Numbered from the stretch's first letter, positions 1 to 8,747 are shown. The stretch is 64,000 nt of DNA from Wujia chipingensis (GCF_014337155.1 NZ_CP060632.1:1495001-1559000), one strand, 5' to 3'. Made by a program: numbers and translations. Notes: a model not told the origin generated them from the letters alone.

Positions 1-362
1 ATGCGCGGCTTAGAATGTGCTCCTTCCTTTGTATAAGCAAGACTTCCGTCTGCGTTTCTCTCAAATTCCACACCATATCCGATCAGATCATTGATGACAT
101 CCCGGCTGCCACGGATCATGATGTCGACACTTTCCTTGCGGTTTTCATAATGACCGGCACGCATCGTATCCTCAAAATACGAATCATAGTCATCCTCGTC
201 CCGCAGCACGCAGATACCGCCCTGTGCCAGCATCGAATCACAGGTTTCAAGCTCTGCTTTTGAGAGCATCAAAATCTGTTTATCTTCCGGTAAATTCAAT
301 GCTGTATATAATCCACCGACACCGCAGCCGACGATCACAACATCGTAATGTAATTCTCGCAT
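1..362 (-). CDS. nadB: L-aspartate oxidase, N-terminal part (cut by window edge)
   Basis: The start codon is at 362 and the gene runs out of the window at position 1, so only about 120 N-terminal residues are visible. They open with an FAD-binding Rossmann fold (VVIVGCGVGGLYTAL, residues 8-22) and continue with SMLAQGGI and a late EGAHSKPR, which fit the L-aspartate oxidase / succinate dehydrogenase flavoprotein family. L-aspartate oxidase converts aspartate to iminoaspartate, the first step of de novo NAD synthesis. A NiaR-like operator over the promoter supports nadB over a fumarate reductase flavoprotein. The rest of the operon lies outside the window. A Shine-Dalgarno (AGGAGACAGG) precedes the ATG. 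Confidence 0.8.
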   Translation of the reverse strand, partial: MRELHYDVVIVGCGVGGLYTALNLPEDKQILMLSKAELETCDSMLAQGGICVLRDEDDYDSYFEDTMRAGHYENRKESVDIMIRGSRDVINDLIGYGVEFERNADGSLAYTKEGAHSKPR

Positions 363-405
363 CTTCCTGTCTCCTTTGAATTTATACCTGTACATAATAC
401 AAAGA

Positions 406-518
406 CACGATGTGCTCTGCGCATCGTGCTCTGATTAGCGGTCGTCAAATGCACCACATAAATGCGTGCATTTTCCTCGTCGCCATAACAAAAACGCAGA
501 CATTCCGCCTGCGTTTTT
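406..518 (-). ncRNA. Structured nadB leader with terminator-like hairpin
   Basis: The minus-strand transcript from the promoter at 536-564 would have a leader of about 170 nt. It holds three hairpins: AAAACGCAG/CTGCGTTTT (arms 490-499 and 509-518) followed by a U-rich run, AAATGCAC/GTGCATTT (447-454 and 466-473), and CACGATG/CATCGTG (406-412 and 422-428). The first looks like an intrinsic terminator. It may end the phoR transcript, but because it sits downstream of the nadB promoter it could also act as an attenuator. No known riboswitch class was recognised. Confidence 0.45.
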
Positions 519-535
519 GCTCCGAATGTACATGC

Positions 536-571
536 AGTATAGCACATGTTTTGACAGGTGACAAGACACCT
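536..571 (-). promoter_or_regulatory. nadB promoter with NiaR-like operator
   Basis: On the minus strand a -35 TTGTCA (559-564) and a -10 TATACT (536-541) are separated by 17 nt. The palindrome AGGTG-N6-CACCT (556-571) overlaps the -35 box and resembles the operator of NiaR, the niacin-responsive repressor of NAD genes in Firmicutes. The operator match is from memory of the motif and was not scored. It also overlaps the stop codon of the upstream histidine kinase gene. Confidence 0.6.
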
Positions 572-2225
572 ATATCGGAAAGATTAAATTTATTTCCGTA
601 CCGACATTTAATGCACTCTCAATCTTAATCTCCGCATTGTGCAGCTTTGCGCCATGCTTTACAATAGAAAGTCCAAGTCCCGTGCCGCCTATTTCCTTGG
701 AATGGCTCTTATCAACCCGGTAAAAGCGTTCGAATATCCGGTCAAGCTGGTCTGCCGGAATTCCGATGCCGGAATCTTTGACACAAAACTCACAACGATG
801 TTTTTTCTTTTTGATCATGACATCTATGGTTCCATCCTCTTTGTTATATTTAATGGCATTTTCAATCAGATTGTATACCATTTCTTCTAACACAGAGTGT
901 ATGCCGGATATCATCATATGTTCACCCTGCAGATTGATTTTGATATGCCGTTCCTCTGCTACCGGCTCCAAATGATGGATTTCGATTCTTGATAGGTCAT
1001 ATATATCAATCGGAGTCTTTTCTACTGCCTGCTCTCCCTCATCAAGCTGAGACAGCTTAATGATATCTTCTACCAGATGGATCAGCCGACGTGCTTCGTC
1101 ATAGATCTTACCTGCAAATGTTTTGACATCCTTCTCGTCAACAATTCCATTTTTAATAATTTCTGCAATACCGGATATGGAAGTTAGCGGTGTCTTTAAT
1201 TCGTGCGATACGTTCGCCGAGAATTCCCGTCTCAAATTCTCGCGTTCTTCCTTCTCTGTGACATCCGTGATGATAACGACCGCGCCGGCAACCTCGTTAT
1301 TCCGGAATACCGGATTCGCATAGATATTATAAAAACGTCCCTTAACCGGGCAGATATACTCGCTGTGGATTCCCTGGATCGCCTTCTTGATACAGTCGAT
1401 AAACTCTTCCGACCGGTTAATCTCTAACACATGTTTTCCATCTACCGATTCATCCACATCAAATAAGGTTGAGATACTCCGGTTGTGTGAGAGAACAATT
1501 TCCTTTTTATCCACAACAAGAAAACCTTCCTGCATGTTTTCCGTAATCAGTGCAAACTCATTTTTCTGTGCCTGCAGCTGTGTCATCGCCTTTTGAATCT
1601 GCTCGTTCTGGATGCGGATTTTACGGATAAACGGTGACAGCTCGTCATAAACCGTCGATTCATCCGGATGATCTAAGTCAATCGCTTCTAACGGTGTTGT
1701 AATCTGTTTCGATAAGCGGTAGGCAAGAATCGCGGAGAATTCAACACCGAGCAGTAATACGAGAATAATCGGAAGCAGCACCTTCATCAAAAGTGCCGGC
1801 ACCGATTTACGGACTACGGAGACACGGACTACACTTCCGTCCGCAATACGGATGGCATGATAGATTGTCTCCTCGGAAAGTGTCTTCGAATATCTTACAC
1901 TTGTGCCTGCCGAAGACGTCATTGCCTGTTTGATTTCTGTACGATTTTTGTGATTTTCCATCGTATGGGGGTCGGCTTTGTTGTCATAAAGAACTGTTCC
2001 GTCCGCCGCAACCCATGTGATACGCTTTTCATTCTCATTCAAATCGGTGAGAAAATCCAGCCCGGATAGGTTCACCCCCTCCGCAATATAGCCTGCCGCC
2101 TGATTCAGGGAGGAAACGTATTGTTTGTTGAAATAGCTGTATAAAACACCGATGATGGATACGCCACATAGAACGACCAAAAGCAAGATGATTAAAATTG
2201 TATTCTTGAATATCTTCTTTTTCAT
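570..2225 (-). CDS. phoR: PhoR-type sensor histidine kinase
   Basis: A 551-residue membrane histidine kinase that senses the phosphate state, probably through the Pst/PhoU complex, and phosphorylates the regulator encoded just upstream. There is a membrane segment at residues 9-30, an extracellular loop to about 145, a second membrane segment at 150-175, a PAS-like domain around 225-325, the phospho-acceptor H341 in NVSHELKTPL, and ATPase boxes ENAIKYN, GIGIP and GTGLGLSIV. The ATG at 2225 follows the regulator stop after one base; a longer in-frame extension inside that gene was not used. It is the last gene of the pst-pho operon. The family assignment is firm; the phosphate role rests on context. 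Confidence 0.9.
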   Translation of the reverse strand: MKKKIFKNTILIILLLVVLCGVSIIGVLYSYFNKQYVSSLNQAAGYIAEGVNLSGLDFLTDLNENEKRITWVAADGTVLYDNKADPHTMENHKNRTEIKQAMTSSAGTSVRYSKTLSEETIYHAIRIADGSVVRVSVVRKSVPALLMKVLLPIILVLLLGVEFSAILAYRLSKQITTPLEAIDLDHPDESTVYDELSPFIRKIRIQNEQIQKAMTQLQAQKNEFALITENMQEGFLVVDKKEIVLSHNRSISTLFDVDESVDGKHVLEINRSEEFIDCIKKAIQGIHSEYICPVKGRFYNIYANPVFRNNEVAGAVVIITDVTEKEERENLRREFSANVSHELKTPLTSISGIAEIIKNGIVDEKDVKTFAGKIYDEARRLIHLVEDIIKLSQLDEGEQAVEKTPIDIYDLSRIEIHHLEPVAEERHIKINLQGEHMMISGIHSVLEEMVYNLIENAIKYNKEDGTIDVMIKKKKHRCEFCVKDSGIGIPADQLDRIFERFYRVDKSHSKEIGGTGLGLSIVKHGAKLHNAEIKIESALNVGTEINLIFPI

Positions 2226-2226
2226 T

Positions 2227-2907
2227 TTAATCTCCGATCTTGTAGCCGACACCGCGGACCGTTTCAATCATATTCCCGGCTTCCTTTAATTTCATCCGGA
2301 GGCTTCGTATATGGACATCAACCGTACGGCTTTCCCCATCGAATTCATATCCCCAGATGCGGTTTAGCAGCTGGTCACGTGTAAACACCTGTCCCTGGTT
2401 TTCCATAAACAGATGCAGAAGTTCAAACTCTTTCAATGTAAGATTGATGCGCTCTCCATCCACTAAAACAATGTGGCGCTTGGTATCTAAGGCTATGCTT
2501 CCGGCAATAAGCTTCTCACCGTCATCGGTCGTATCTGCACGGTTTTCTGTCCGGCGAAGCAAAGCTTTGATTCTCGCAACTAACTCCATAATGCCAAACG
2601 GCTTCGGTACGTAATCATCCGCTCCGCTGTCAAGCCCCAGTACTTTGTCGTATTCACTATCCTTTGCAGTTAACATAATGACCGGAACCTCTTTGGTATC
2701 AGCATGTTCCCGGAGCTTTTTCAAGACAGATAGTCCATCCTCCTCCGGCAGCATGATATCAAGCAGAATCAGGGACGGAAGTGTTTCTTCCATCCCTGCC
2801 CAGAATTCCGATGGACGTTCAAAGCCTTTTGCTTCCAAATCCATGTGACATAATGTGTAAACTACAAATTCACGTATGCTATTGTCATCTTCTAAAACAT
2901 AAATCAT
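2227..2907 (-). CDS. phoB: PhoB/PhoP-type response regulator
   Basis: A 226-residue OmpR-family regulator and partner of the kinase encoded next. The receiver domain has acidic pair D7/D8, phospho-acceptor D50 (LILLDIMLP), T80 and the KPFG lysine near 103. The C-terminal winged helix includes GYEFDGESRTVDVHI and ends in GVGYKIGD. When phosphorylated it should bind Pho-box repeats at the pstS promoter and elsewhere. The start is the ATG at 2907 (MIYVLEDD), one base after the phoU stop; the upstream in-frame ATG lies inside phoU and would add a non-family extension. Confidence 0.92.
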   Translation of the reverse strand: MIYVLEDDNSIREFVVYTLCHMDLEAKGFERPSEFWAGMEETLPSLILLDIMLPEEDGLSVLKKLREHADTKEVPVIMLTAKDSEYDKVLGLDSGADDYVPKPFGIMELVARIKALLRRTENRADTTDDGEKLIAGSIALDTKRHIVLVDGERINLTLKEFELLHLFMENQGQVFTRDQLLNRIWGYEFDGESRTVDVHIRSLRMKLKEAGNMIETVRGVGYKIGD

Positions 2908-2908
2908 T

Positions 2909-3547
2909 TTATATATGCTCTCCTGTGATTGAATAATAAACCCATTCCGCAACATTCGTTGCATGGTCTCCTATTCTTTCATAATACTTTGCAATCATGA
3001 TAATGTCTATATAAAATTCGCCATCTTCTGCTTTTTTTCCGATCTCTTTAATGAGACGTTTCTTTACCGAATCAAATAATGCATCGACTTTATCATCCGC
3101 CTGGATTACAGTGATTGCCAGATCCTTGTCTTTTTTGACATATGCCTCCACAGCATTTGACAGCATATCTTTCGCAGCACCTGACATTTCTTCAAGGTCT
3201 TTAAAATCCTTTAAGTCATAAGAAGTTGTGAAACGGATCATATCCGCAATATCGGCACATTGATCACCGATCCGTTCGAGATCAGATATAAGCTTTAATG
3301 CAGCTGATACAAAACGGAAATCCGATGCGACCGGCTGCTGCTTTAAAAGCAGGCTCATACAGATATGCTCGATATTATGCTCGCTTTTATCGATCTCTTC
3401 TTCGACTGCATGGGATTTCGATGTGTATTTGGCATCGCCACTAAAGAGTGCCTTCGTAGTGCCCGCGATCACCTTCTCGCAAAGTGCACCCATACGGATT
3501 AGTTCGACATTCAGATTCTCTAATTGCTTCTCGTATTCATTTCTCAT
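2909..3547 (-). CDS. phoU: Phosphate transport regulator PhoU
   Basis: A 212-residue all-helical protein of normal PhoU length made of two three-helix repeats. Each carries the conserved acidic metal-binding motif, seen as DLERIGDQCADIADM and YYERIGDHATNVAEW. PhoU links the Pst transporter to the PhoR kinase and keeps the Pho regulon off when phosphate is plentiful. It lies 6 nt after pstB and directly before phoB, the usual order in Clostridia. Confidence 0.95.
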   Translation of the reverse strand: MRNEYEKQLENLNVELIRMGALCEKVIAGTTKALFSGDAKYTSKSHAVEEEIDKSEHNIEHICMSLLLKQQPVASDFRFVSAALKLISDLERIGDQCADIADMIRFTTSYDLKDFKDLEEMSGAAKDMLSNAVEAYVKKDKDLAITVIQADDKVDALFDSVKKRLIKEIGKKAEDGEFYIDIIMIAKYYERIGDHATNVAEWVYYSITGEHI

Positions 3548-3553
3548 AATTCA

Positions 3554-4303
3554 TCAACCAAACCTTCCTGTGATATAATCCTCTGTCCGCTTGTCACTTG
3601 GATTTGCGAACAGTTTCTCTGTATTGTCAAACTCCACAACTTCTCCGAGCAGGAAAAATGCTGTATTATCTGAGATACGTGCAGCCTGCTGCATATTATG
3701 TGTTACCATGATGATTGTATATTTATCTTTCAGATCAACTGCCAGATCCTCAATCTTTGAGGTGGAAATCGGATCGAGGGCAGATGTCGGCTCATCCATC
3801 AAAAGCACATCCGGTTCTACTGCAAGTGCACGCGCAATGCACAGACGCTGCTGCTGTCCACCTGACATACCGAGCGCGCTTTTCTTCAGACGGTCTTTGA
3901 CTTCATCCCAGATAGCAGCCTGCTTTAAGGAACGTTCCACAATTTCATCTAATTCCGCCTTTTTATGGATTCCGTGTGTACGCGGTCCATATGCAATATT
4001 GTCGTAGATGCTCATCGGAAACGGATTTGGTTTCTGAAACACCATGCCGACGCGCTTGCGCAATGTATTGACATCCATTCCTTTGTATATATTTTCGCCA
4101 TCGAGTGTTACCTCACCTGTGATCTTACAGCCCTCGACCAGATCATTCATTCGATTCAGGCTTTTTAAGAGTGTGGATTTTCCACAGCCGGATGGACCGA
4201 TGAATGCAGTGATCTTGGTCGATGGAATGTCCAAGTTGATATCTTTTAACGCATGGAAATCACTGTAATATAAATCCATGTCCTTTATTTTAAAATTACC
4301 CAT
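3554..4303 (-). CDS. pstB: Phosphate ABC transporter ATP-binding protein
   Basis: A 249-residue ATPase that powers high-affinity phosphate import with PstA and PstC. Walker A is GPSGCGKST (36-44), followed by the Q-loop [11 protein letters not shown], signature [11 protein letters not shown], Walker [13 protein letters not shown] and the switch histidine in MVTHNMQQ. Phe-Pro after the Q-loop is typical of PstB. The ATG at 4303 is chosen because a strong GGAGG precedes it; the longer in-frame extension runs back into pstA and is not conserved. Confidence 0.95.
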   Translation of the reverse strand: MGNFKIKDMDLYYSDFHALKDINLDIPSTKITAFIGPSGCGKSTLLKSLNRMNDLVEGCKITGEVTLDGENIYKGMDVNTLRKRVGMVFQKPNPFPMSIYDNIAYGPRTHGIHKKAELDEIVERSLKQAAIWDEVKDRLKKSALGMSGGQQQRLCIARALAVEPDVLLMDEPTSALDPISTSKIEDLAVDLKDKYTIIMVTHNMQQAARISDNTAFFLLGEVVEFDNTEKLFANPSDKRTEDYITGRFG

Positions 4304-4325
4304 TTTTTCCTCCAAATTCCAGTAC

Positions 4326-5234
4326 TTATTTTGCCTGCAGTTTTTTGGCAAGCTTTCCGGATGCTGCATTGATTATGACAACCATTACAAGCAGCACAAC
4401 TGCGGTTGCATATGCCTGTTTTGTGTAGAGTCCTTCCGAAAGCAGCTTATACATATGAACAGCCAGTGTACATCCGGAATCAAATAAGCTCTTTGGTATC
4501 TCGGCAGTTGTACCGGATGTAAAGATTAAAGCTGCCGTCTCGCCGACGATACGTCCGATTGCCAGGATAACTCCGGATAAAATACCGGGTACCGCAGATG
4601 GAAGTACAACCTTAAATATCGTCCGCAGTCTGCCGGCTCCAAGTCCGAAGCTTCCTTCCCGGTAAGAATCCGGTACGCTTAAGAGCGCTTCTTCTGTCGT
4701 ACGCATAATGGTTGGAAGTACCATAATGGAAAGTGTAAGCGCACCACCGAAGAATGAAAGTCCCCAGCCAAATGCGATCACAAACATCAGATATCCGAAC
4801 AGACCATAGACAATGGAAGGGATACCGGATAATGTCTCGGTTGTGATTCTGACAATACTCACAAGTTTATTTCCGCGCTTGGCATATTCTACCAAATAAA
4901 TAGCAGAACAGATACCGATTGGTACTGCGATGAGCAGGGAAAGCGCTGTCATAAGAAATGTATTGATAATTGCAGGAAGCATCGATACATTTTCGGTTGT
5001 ATATTTCCAGGCAAAAAGCTCCGGAGAAAGATTCATGATACCGTTTGCCAGAATATAGATGACAAGTGCGCCAAGCACACCAACCGTAATGACTGCAGAT
5101 ACCGTGACTGCCATCAGTAAAAACATGGAAAGCGGCCGTTTTTTGTATGCAGCGAGCTTATCCTTCCAGGTGACGACATTGATCGGCCTGATTGCTTCCA
5201 TATCTGCCTTTGCTGCTACAGCTTGTTCACTCAT
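4326..5234 (-). CDS. pstA: Phosphate ABC transporter permease PstA
   Basis: A 302-residue inner-membrane subunit of the phosphate importer. Six membrane segments can be drawn, beginning near residue 38 after a cytoplasmic N-terminus. The ATPase-contacting loop is seen as [22 protein letters not shown], with the characteristic spacing ending in [11 protein letters not shown]. It starts two bases after the pstC stop, which suggests translational coupling. Confidence 0.94.
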   Translation of the reverse strand: MSEQAVAAKADMEAIRPINVVTWKDKLAAYKKRPLSMFLLMAVTVSAVITVGVLGALVIYILANGIMNLSPELFAWKYTTENVSMLPAIINTFLMTALSLLIAVPIGICSAIYLVEYAKRGNKLVSIVRITTETLSGIPSIVYGLFGYLMFVIAFGWGLSFFGGALTLSIMVLPTIMRTTEEALLSVPDSYREGSFGLGAGRLRTIFKVVLPSAVPGILSGVILAIGRIVGETAALIFTSGTTAEIPKSLFDSGCTLAVHMYKLLSEGLYTKQAYATAVVLLVMVVIINAASGKLAKKLQAK

Positions 5235-5236
5235 GC

Positions 5237-6088
5237 CTATTTCGCCCCTTTCTTTTTCACAACTGAGAACAACAGATTAATAATCAGGATGAATACGAAC
5301 AGAACCACACCGGTTGCGATCAATGCTTCTCTGTGCAAATCTGTTGCATATCCAAGTTCCAGTACAATATTCGATGTAAGTGTCCGCACACCGGCCAACA
5401 GGCTGTCCGGCATAACTGCATGGTTTCCGGCAATCATGATGACTGCCATTGTCTCACCGATCGCACGCCCGATTCCAAGAATAATGGCTGCAAGGATTCC
5501 GGATTTTGCTGCAGGGAGTACTGCCTTGAAGACACTTCTCTCATGCGTATCACCGAGTGCCAATGCTCCTTCGTAATAGCTTTCCGGAACCGCGCGGATT
5601 GCTGATTCCGATACACTGATGATGGTTGGCAGAATCATGATTCCAAGCAGGATGCAGGCGGTCAGAATGTTTTTACCGCTTCCGCCGAATGTATTCCGGA
5701 TCATCGGCGTGATCACAACCAGACCGAAGAATCCATATACAATAGATGGAATACCTGCAAGCAGATCCACAGCCGGTTTCATAATCTTATGAAGCTTCGG
5801 TGGACAGAACTTTGCCATGAATACGGCACATAAAAGTCCGATTGGAACACCGATGATGATTGCACCTGCTGTCACATAGATACTGCCGATGATCATAGGG
5901 AAGATGCCGAATTTATTTGCACCCGGCATCCAGGTTTTACCAAATATAAAATTCACAAATCCAATCTGCCGGATGGCTGGTACGCCATTGGCAAACATGA
6001 ACAGACATATCATGGCGACTGCCAGTATGGACATACAGGCAGCCACCAGGAATACGATATGCATTGTTCTTTCTTTTACTTTCGTCAT
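5237..6088 (-). CDS. pstC: Phosphate ABC transporter permease PstC
   Basis: A 283-residue permease that pairs with PstA. Six membrane segments and the coupling loop AIRAVPESYYEGALALG are visible, followed by LPAAKSGILAA. The start is placed at the ATG at 6088 (MTKVKERTMHIV), preceded by GAGG at good spacing. An upstream in-frame TTG at 6127 has no ribosome binding site and was rejected. It sits 43 nt after pstS. Confidence 0.93.
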   Translation of the reverse strand: MTKVKERTMHIVFLVAACMSILAVAMICLFMFANGVPAIRQIGFVNFIFGKTWMPGANKFGIFPMIIGSIYVTAGAIIIGVPIGLLCAVFMAKFCPPKLHKIMKPAVDLLAGIPSIVYGFFGLVVITPMIRNTFGGSGKNILTACILLGIMILPTIISVSESAIRAVPESYYEGALALGDTHERSVFKAVLPAAKSGILAAIILGIGRAIGETMAVIMIAGNHAVMPDSLLAGVRTLTSNIVLELGYATDLHREALIATGVVLFVFILIINLLFSVVKKKGAK

Positions 6089-6131
6089 AGTATGCCTCGT
6101 ATTTTCTTTCTGATAAGTTTTTATCAAGCTA

Positions 6132-6995
6132 TTACTTTACTTCTGACCACTTTGTGATAGAACCTGTGTAGATGCTCTTTACCTGATCACTTGTAAGACC
6201 ATCGACATCGTTGTTCTTATTTACAACAACTGCGATACCATCAATTGCGATCACTGTTGGTGTAAGACCTGCACTAAGCTCGCTGTCCTTCAGCTCTCTG
6301 GATGCCATACCGATATCGCAGACACCTTCTGCCGCACTTGTCATACCTGTTGTAGAATCACTCTGCTGTACTTCAATCTGTACATCCGGATTGACTGCAA
6401 CATATGCTTCCTTGAGCTTCTCCATAACCGGTGTTACGGAAGATGAACCTGCAATATTAATCTTACCCTTTACGCCTGCAGCCTTGAATGCACCTGCATT
6501 GCCCTGGCTGATATATCCTGCATCTTCAACAACCTTCTGTCCATCCTCGCTCAAGATGAAGTTGATGAAATCCTGTGTTACTTCGTTTGGTGTACCCTTT
6601 GTTGCGATGTTGAATGGACGGGATACCTTGTAGCTTCCGTTTGATACGTTCTCAGCAGAAGCCTCTGCGCCATCAATCTTAACAGCCTTTACAGAATCAT
6701 CCAGAGAACCAAGTGATATGTAACCGATTGCTGCTGTATCATCTGCAACACTTGTCATCATAACAGATGTTGAGTTTGTGATATCTGCAGTTGTGATTGT
6801 CTTATCGATTTTGTTTCCGTCTGCATCCTTCTCTTCGATACCGAACAGCTCGATGAATGCACCTCTTGTACCGGAACCATCCTCACGGGAAATTACGGTG
6901 ATATCATCACTTGCTGCTTTACCACATCCTGTCATTGCTCCCATAAGCATGGCTGATGCTAAAACTCCAATGATTGCTTTCTTTAACTTTCTCAT
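6132..6995 (-). CDS. pstS: Phosphate-binding lipoprotein PstS, permuted half order
   Basis: A 287-residue substrate-binding lipoprotein for the Pst importer. The signal peptide ends in the lipobox MTGC (Cys24). The two characteristic parts of PstS are both present but in reversed order. Residues about 32-165 carry the part that normally comes second (VISREDGSGTRGAF, AIGYISLGSL, FINFILSEDGQ), and residues about 178-287 carry the part that normally comes first (INIAGSSSVTPVMEKL, GIAVVVNKNN, IYTGSITKWSEV). The protein then stops. This looks like a circular permutation that would still allow the two-lobe fold. Position before pstCAB and the lipobox support the function. It is normally induced by phosphate starvation. 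Confidence 0.9.
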   Translation of the reverse strand: MRKLKKAIIGVLASAMLMGAMTGCGKAASDDITVISREDGSGTRGAFIELFGIEEKDADGNKIDKTITTADITNSTSVMMTSVADDTAAIGYISLGSLDDSVKAVKIDGAEASAENVSNGSYKVSRPFNIATKGTPNEVTQDFINFILSEDGQKVVEDAGYISQGNAGAFKAAGVKGKINIAGSSSVTPVMEKLKEAYVAVNPDVQIEVQQSDSTTGMTSAAEGVCDIGMASRELKDSELSAGLTPTVIAIDGIAVVVNKNNDVDGLTSDQVKSIYTGSITKWSEVK

Positions 6996-7052
6996 TTTCT
7001 TTGTCTCCTTTTTCTCTTAAAGATTTTCTTTTTGATTTAACTTACAAATGAG

Positions 7053-7107
7053 AATATACAGAATGTAAGTAAAGTGCGTTATCGTAGTTTTGTAAAATGT
7101 GCGTAAA
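7053..7107 (-). promoter_or_regulatory. pstS promoter region with Pho-box-like repeats
   Basis: Upstream of pstS the minus strand has a -10-like TATATT (7053-7058) without a recognisable -35, as expected for an activator-dependent promoter. Two hexamers TTTACG and TTTACA lie 11 bp apart (7091-7107), matching the TT(A/T)ACA repeat with one-turn spacing bound by PhoP/PhoB in Firmicutes. A further TTTACTTACA lies at about 7065-7074. Binding is inferred. Confidence 0.5.
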
Positions 7108-7357
7108 AAGAGCATATATAAAAATAGTTGTAGTTGTTTATGTGATGTATTGAAACAAGAAGTTCTAAATGTTCTGATTTACATAACTTCTATCGTACGC
7201 AATCGCCGCCAATTCGCCATCCGTGGCTCAGTGGCGGCTTGTTTGAACATCGTGTTCAAACATTGCTGATTTATTACAGAACATTAAGTACTTCTAAGTT
7301 TCAAACATATACATAAATAACTACAACTATTCTTTGTATATTATATGCTCTTTTTAC
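7103..7357. repeat. Fold-back (MITE-like) element 1, 255 bp
   Basis: The ends are inverted copies: GTAAAAAGAGCATATA at the left and the complementary TATATGCTCTTTTTAC at the right, with imperfect pairing inward through ATAGTTGTAGTTGTTTATG and again at AGAAGTTCTAAATGTTCTG. The centre holds two smaller hairpins, GCCGCCA/TGGCGGC (about 7207-7235) and TGTTTGAAC/GTTCAAACA (about 7239-7262). No protein is encoded. It lies between the aldolase-like gene and the pst promoter. The outer stem is followed by a T run on both strands, so it could act as a large two-way terminator. A mobile origin is inferred from the structure only. Confidence 0.6.
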
Positions 7358-7408
7358 TTCTCAATCTTTCGAGAAACAATAACTATTTTCTTGTTGTTCC
7401 TTATGCAA

Positions 7409-8374
7409 TTAAATTAACAGTTCCTTGTAGTATTCTGCGTAGTCGCGGCGATTCTCTTTTGTGAAGGCGATTGCAGAACGAGGATGCTGGTTTAAAAGCC
7501 CGGTCATCAGGTACTGGAGATCGTACCCCCAGACGATGCCGTCATCCTTTAATTTCATCATGTGGTCTTCAATGAATTTGAATACCGGGTATACGTTGTA
7601 TTTTGGATTCTTCAGGAATCCAAGTAATAGCTCCATTGCACAGTTTCCGGCTCCTCTTCCCATGGACAGGTAGGTTCCGTCTAACCAGTCTACACCATCA
7701 CCGCACGCTTCAATCGTGTTAGCAAATGCAAGCTGCTGGTTGTTGTGTGCGTGGATACCGATCTTCTTATTGTATTTTGCTGCGAAATTCAGGTACAGAT
7801 CTGCAATACGGGCAATCTGCTCCGGATACAGGGAACCAAAGCTGTCTACGATGTAGATAACATCCACTGGTGTCTTGCCAAGCATATCAAGTGCAACCTT
7901 GATGTCTTCCTCCTGTGAATTCGAGATAGCCATGATATTACAGCTTGTCTCGTATCCCTTCTTTGCCGCATCCTCTACCATGTCGATTGCTTCCGGCATC
8001 TGATGGATGTACGCTGCCACGCGAACCAGATCAACCGGAGAATTTACCTTCTCATCGAAATCGTTCTTATCATGACGTCCGATATCAGCCATGATTGCAA
8101 GCTTTAAGTCTGTATCGTTATCTCCAACGATCTCGCGGATATGGTCATCACTACAGAATTTCCATTTACCGAACTTCGATTCATCAAACACCTTTTTTGA
8201 TGCACGATACCCCATCTCCATATAGTCAACACCTGCATCGATATTTGCCTGATATAAAGCTTTTACAAAGTCGTCTGTGAAATAGAAGTCATTCACCAGT
8301 CCACCATCACGTAAGGTCGCGTCTACCACCTTGATACTTTCCCGAAATCCAAGTAAATTTGATAATTCTTTCAT
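7409..8374 (-). CDS. DRE-TIM metallolyase family aldolase-like protein
   Basis: A 321-residue TIM-barrel protein of the HMG-CoA lyase / 4-hydroxy-2-oxovalerate aldolase superfamily. The metal- and substrate-binding opening motif is VVDATLRDGGLVNDFYF, and the metal-binding HAHNNQ sits near residue 210, followed by the CGDGVDWLDGTYLSMGRGAGN loop region. Such enzymes cleave or form C-C bonds of 2-oxo acids. The true substrate cannot be told from sequence, and no pathway partner is next to it. The start is set at the ATG at 8374, which has AGGA at good spacing; an ATG 15 bp upstream (8389) is also possible. Confidence 0.75.
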   Translation of the reverse strand: MKELSNLLGFRESIKVVDATLRDGGLVNDFYFTDDFVKALYQANIDAGVDYMEMGYRASKKVFDESKFGKWKFCSDDHIREIVGDNDTDLKLAIMADIGRHDKNDFDEKVNSPVDLVRVAAYIHQMPEAIDMVEDAAKKGYETSCNIMAISNSQEEDIKVALDMLGKTPVDVIYIVDSFGSLYPEQIARIADLYLNFAAKYNKKIGIHAHNNQQLAFANTIEACGDGVDWLDGTYLSMGRGAGNCAMELLLGFLKNPKYNVYPVFKFIEDHMMKLKDDGIVWGYDLQYLMTGLLNQHPRSAIAFTKENRRDYAEYYKELLI

Positions 8375-8465
8375 GTCTTTGTTCCTCATCTTTCTTTCTC
8401 TGTTGCGTTACTGCTTTAATGCATTAAAGAGAATATGGATATATTAACAGAGATTTTCCGGATAG

Positions 8466-8573
8466 TCAACCCCAATATTTTTCTACTGCTTTTTCATATG
8501 ACAATCCATCGTCTTTGCATAATCGTCCCAGATGCATAATGGATTTTTTCACAGTATCCGTCTCAAATTCCAC
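8466..8573 (-). pseudogene. Short protein-like remnant, unrecognised
   Basis: In this frame the minus strand reads 35 codons with a natural-looking, charged composition (it includes SIMHLGRLCKDDGLSYEKAV and ends EKYWG) before TGA. No good ribosome binding site or ATG is present; GTG at 8573 is the only possible start. It lies right after the terminator-like hairpin at 8590-8620. It may be the tail of a lost gene. No family was recognised and it could be chance. Confidence 0.3.
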
Positions 8574-8589
8574 TCCCGAAGAAAGAAAA

Positions 8590-8703
8590 AAGCGCCTGTG
8601 TATGGCGTAAACAGGCGCTTCATTTGACAGTAATGTTCATTCACTGTCAGTCGAGAGGAAGTCTCGAATCTATACTAAATACTGATGGCGCAGTATTGTA
8701 TAG
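8590..8703 (-). ncRNA. Candidate structured RNA of four hairpins ending in a terminator
   Basis: Read on the minus strand, four clean hairpins follow each other: CTATAC...GTATAG with an inner TACTG/CAGTA (8670-8703), TCGAGA/TCTCGA (8651-8667), TGACAGT/ACTGTCA (8625-8649), and AAGCGCCTGT/ACAGGCGCTT (8590-8620) followed by a U-rich run that makes it an intrinsic terminator. It could be the 3' end of the decayed ppk transcript or a small RNA of its own; a weak promoter (TTATAC, 17 nt, TATACA) precedes it. No known RNA family was recognised. Confidence 0.4.
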
Positions 8704-8747
8704 CGTATGTAATTGGATTGTATAACTATATACTCTTAGCATGATGT

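Noticed and set aside
335..547. 70-codon minus-strand frame in the nadB leader
   Set aside because: It overlaps the terminator-like hairpin and the start of nadB, with no ribosome binding site; leader RNA fits better.
6089..6127. TTG start giving a 13-residue longer PstC
   Set aside because: No Shine-Dalgarno in front of it, while the ATG at 6088 has one.
7237..7262. LexA-like palindrome GAAC-N5-GTTC inside fold-back element 1
   Set aside because: The spacing is 5 where the Gram-positive SOS box has 4, and it is explained as a small hairpin of the element.
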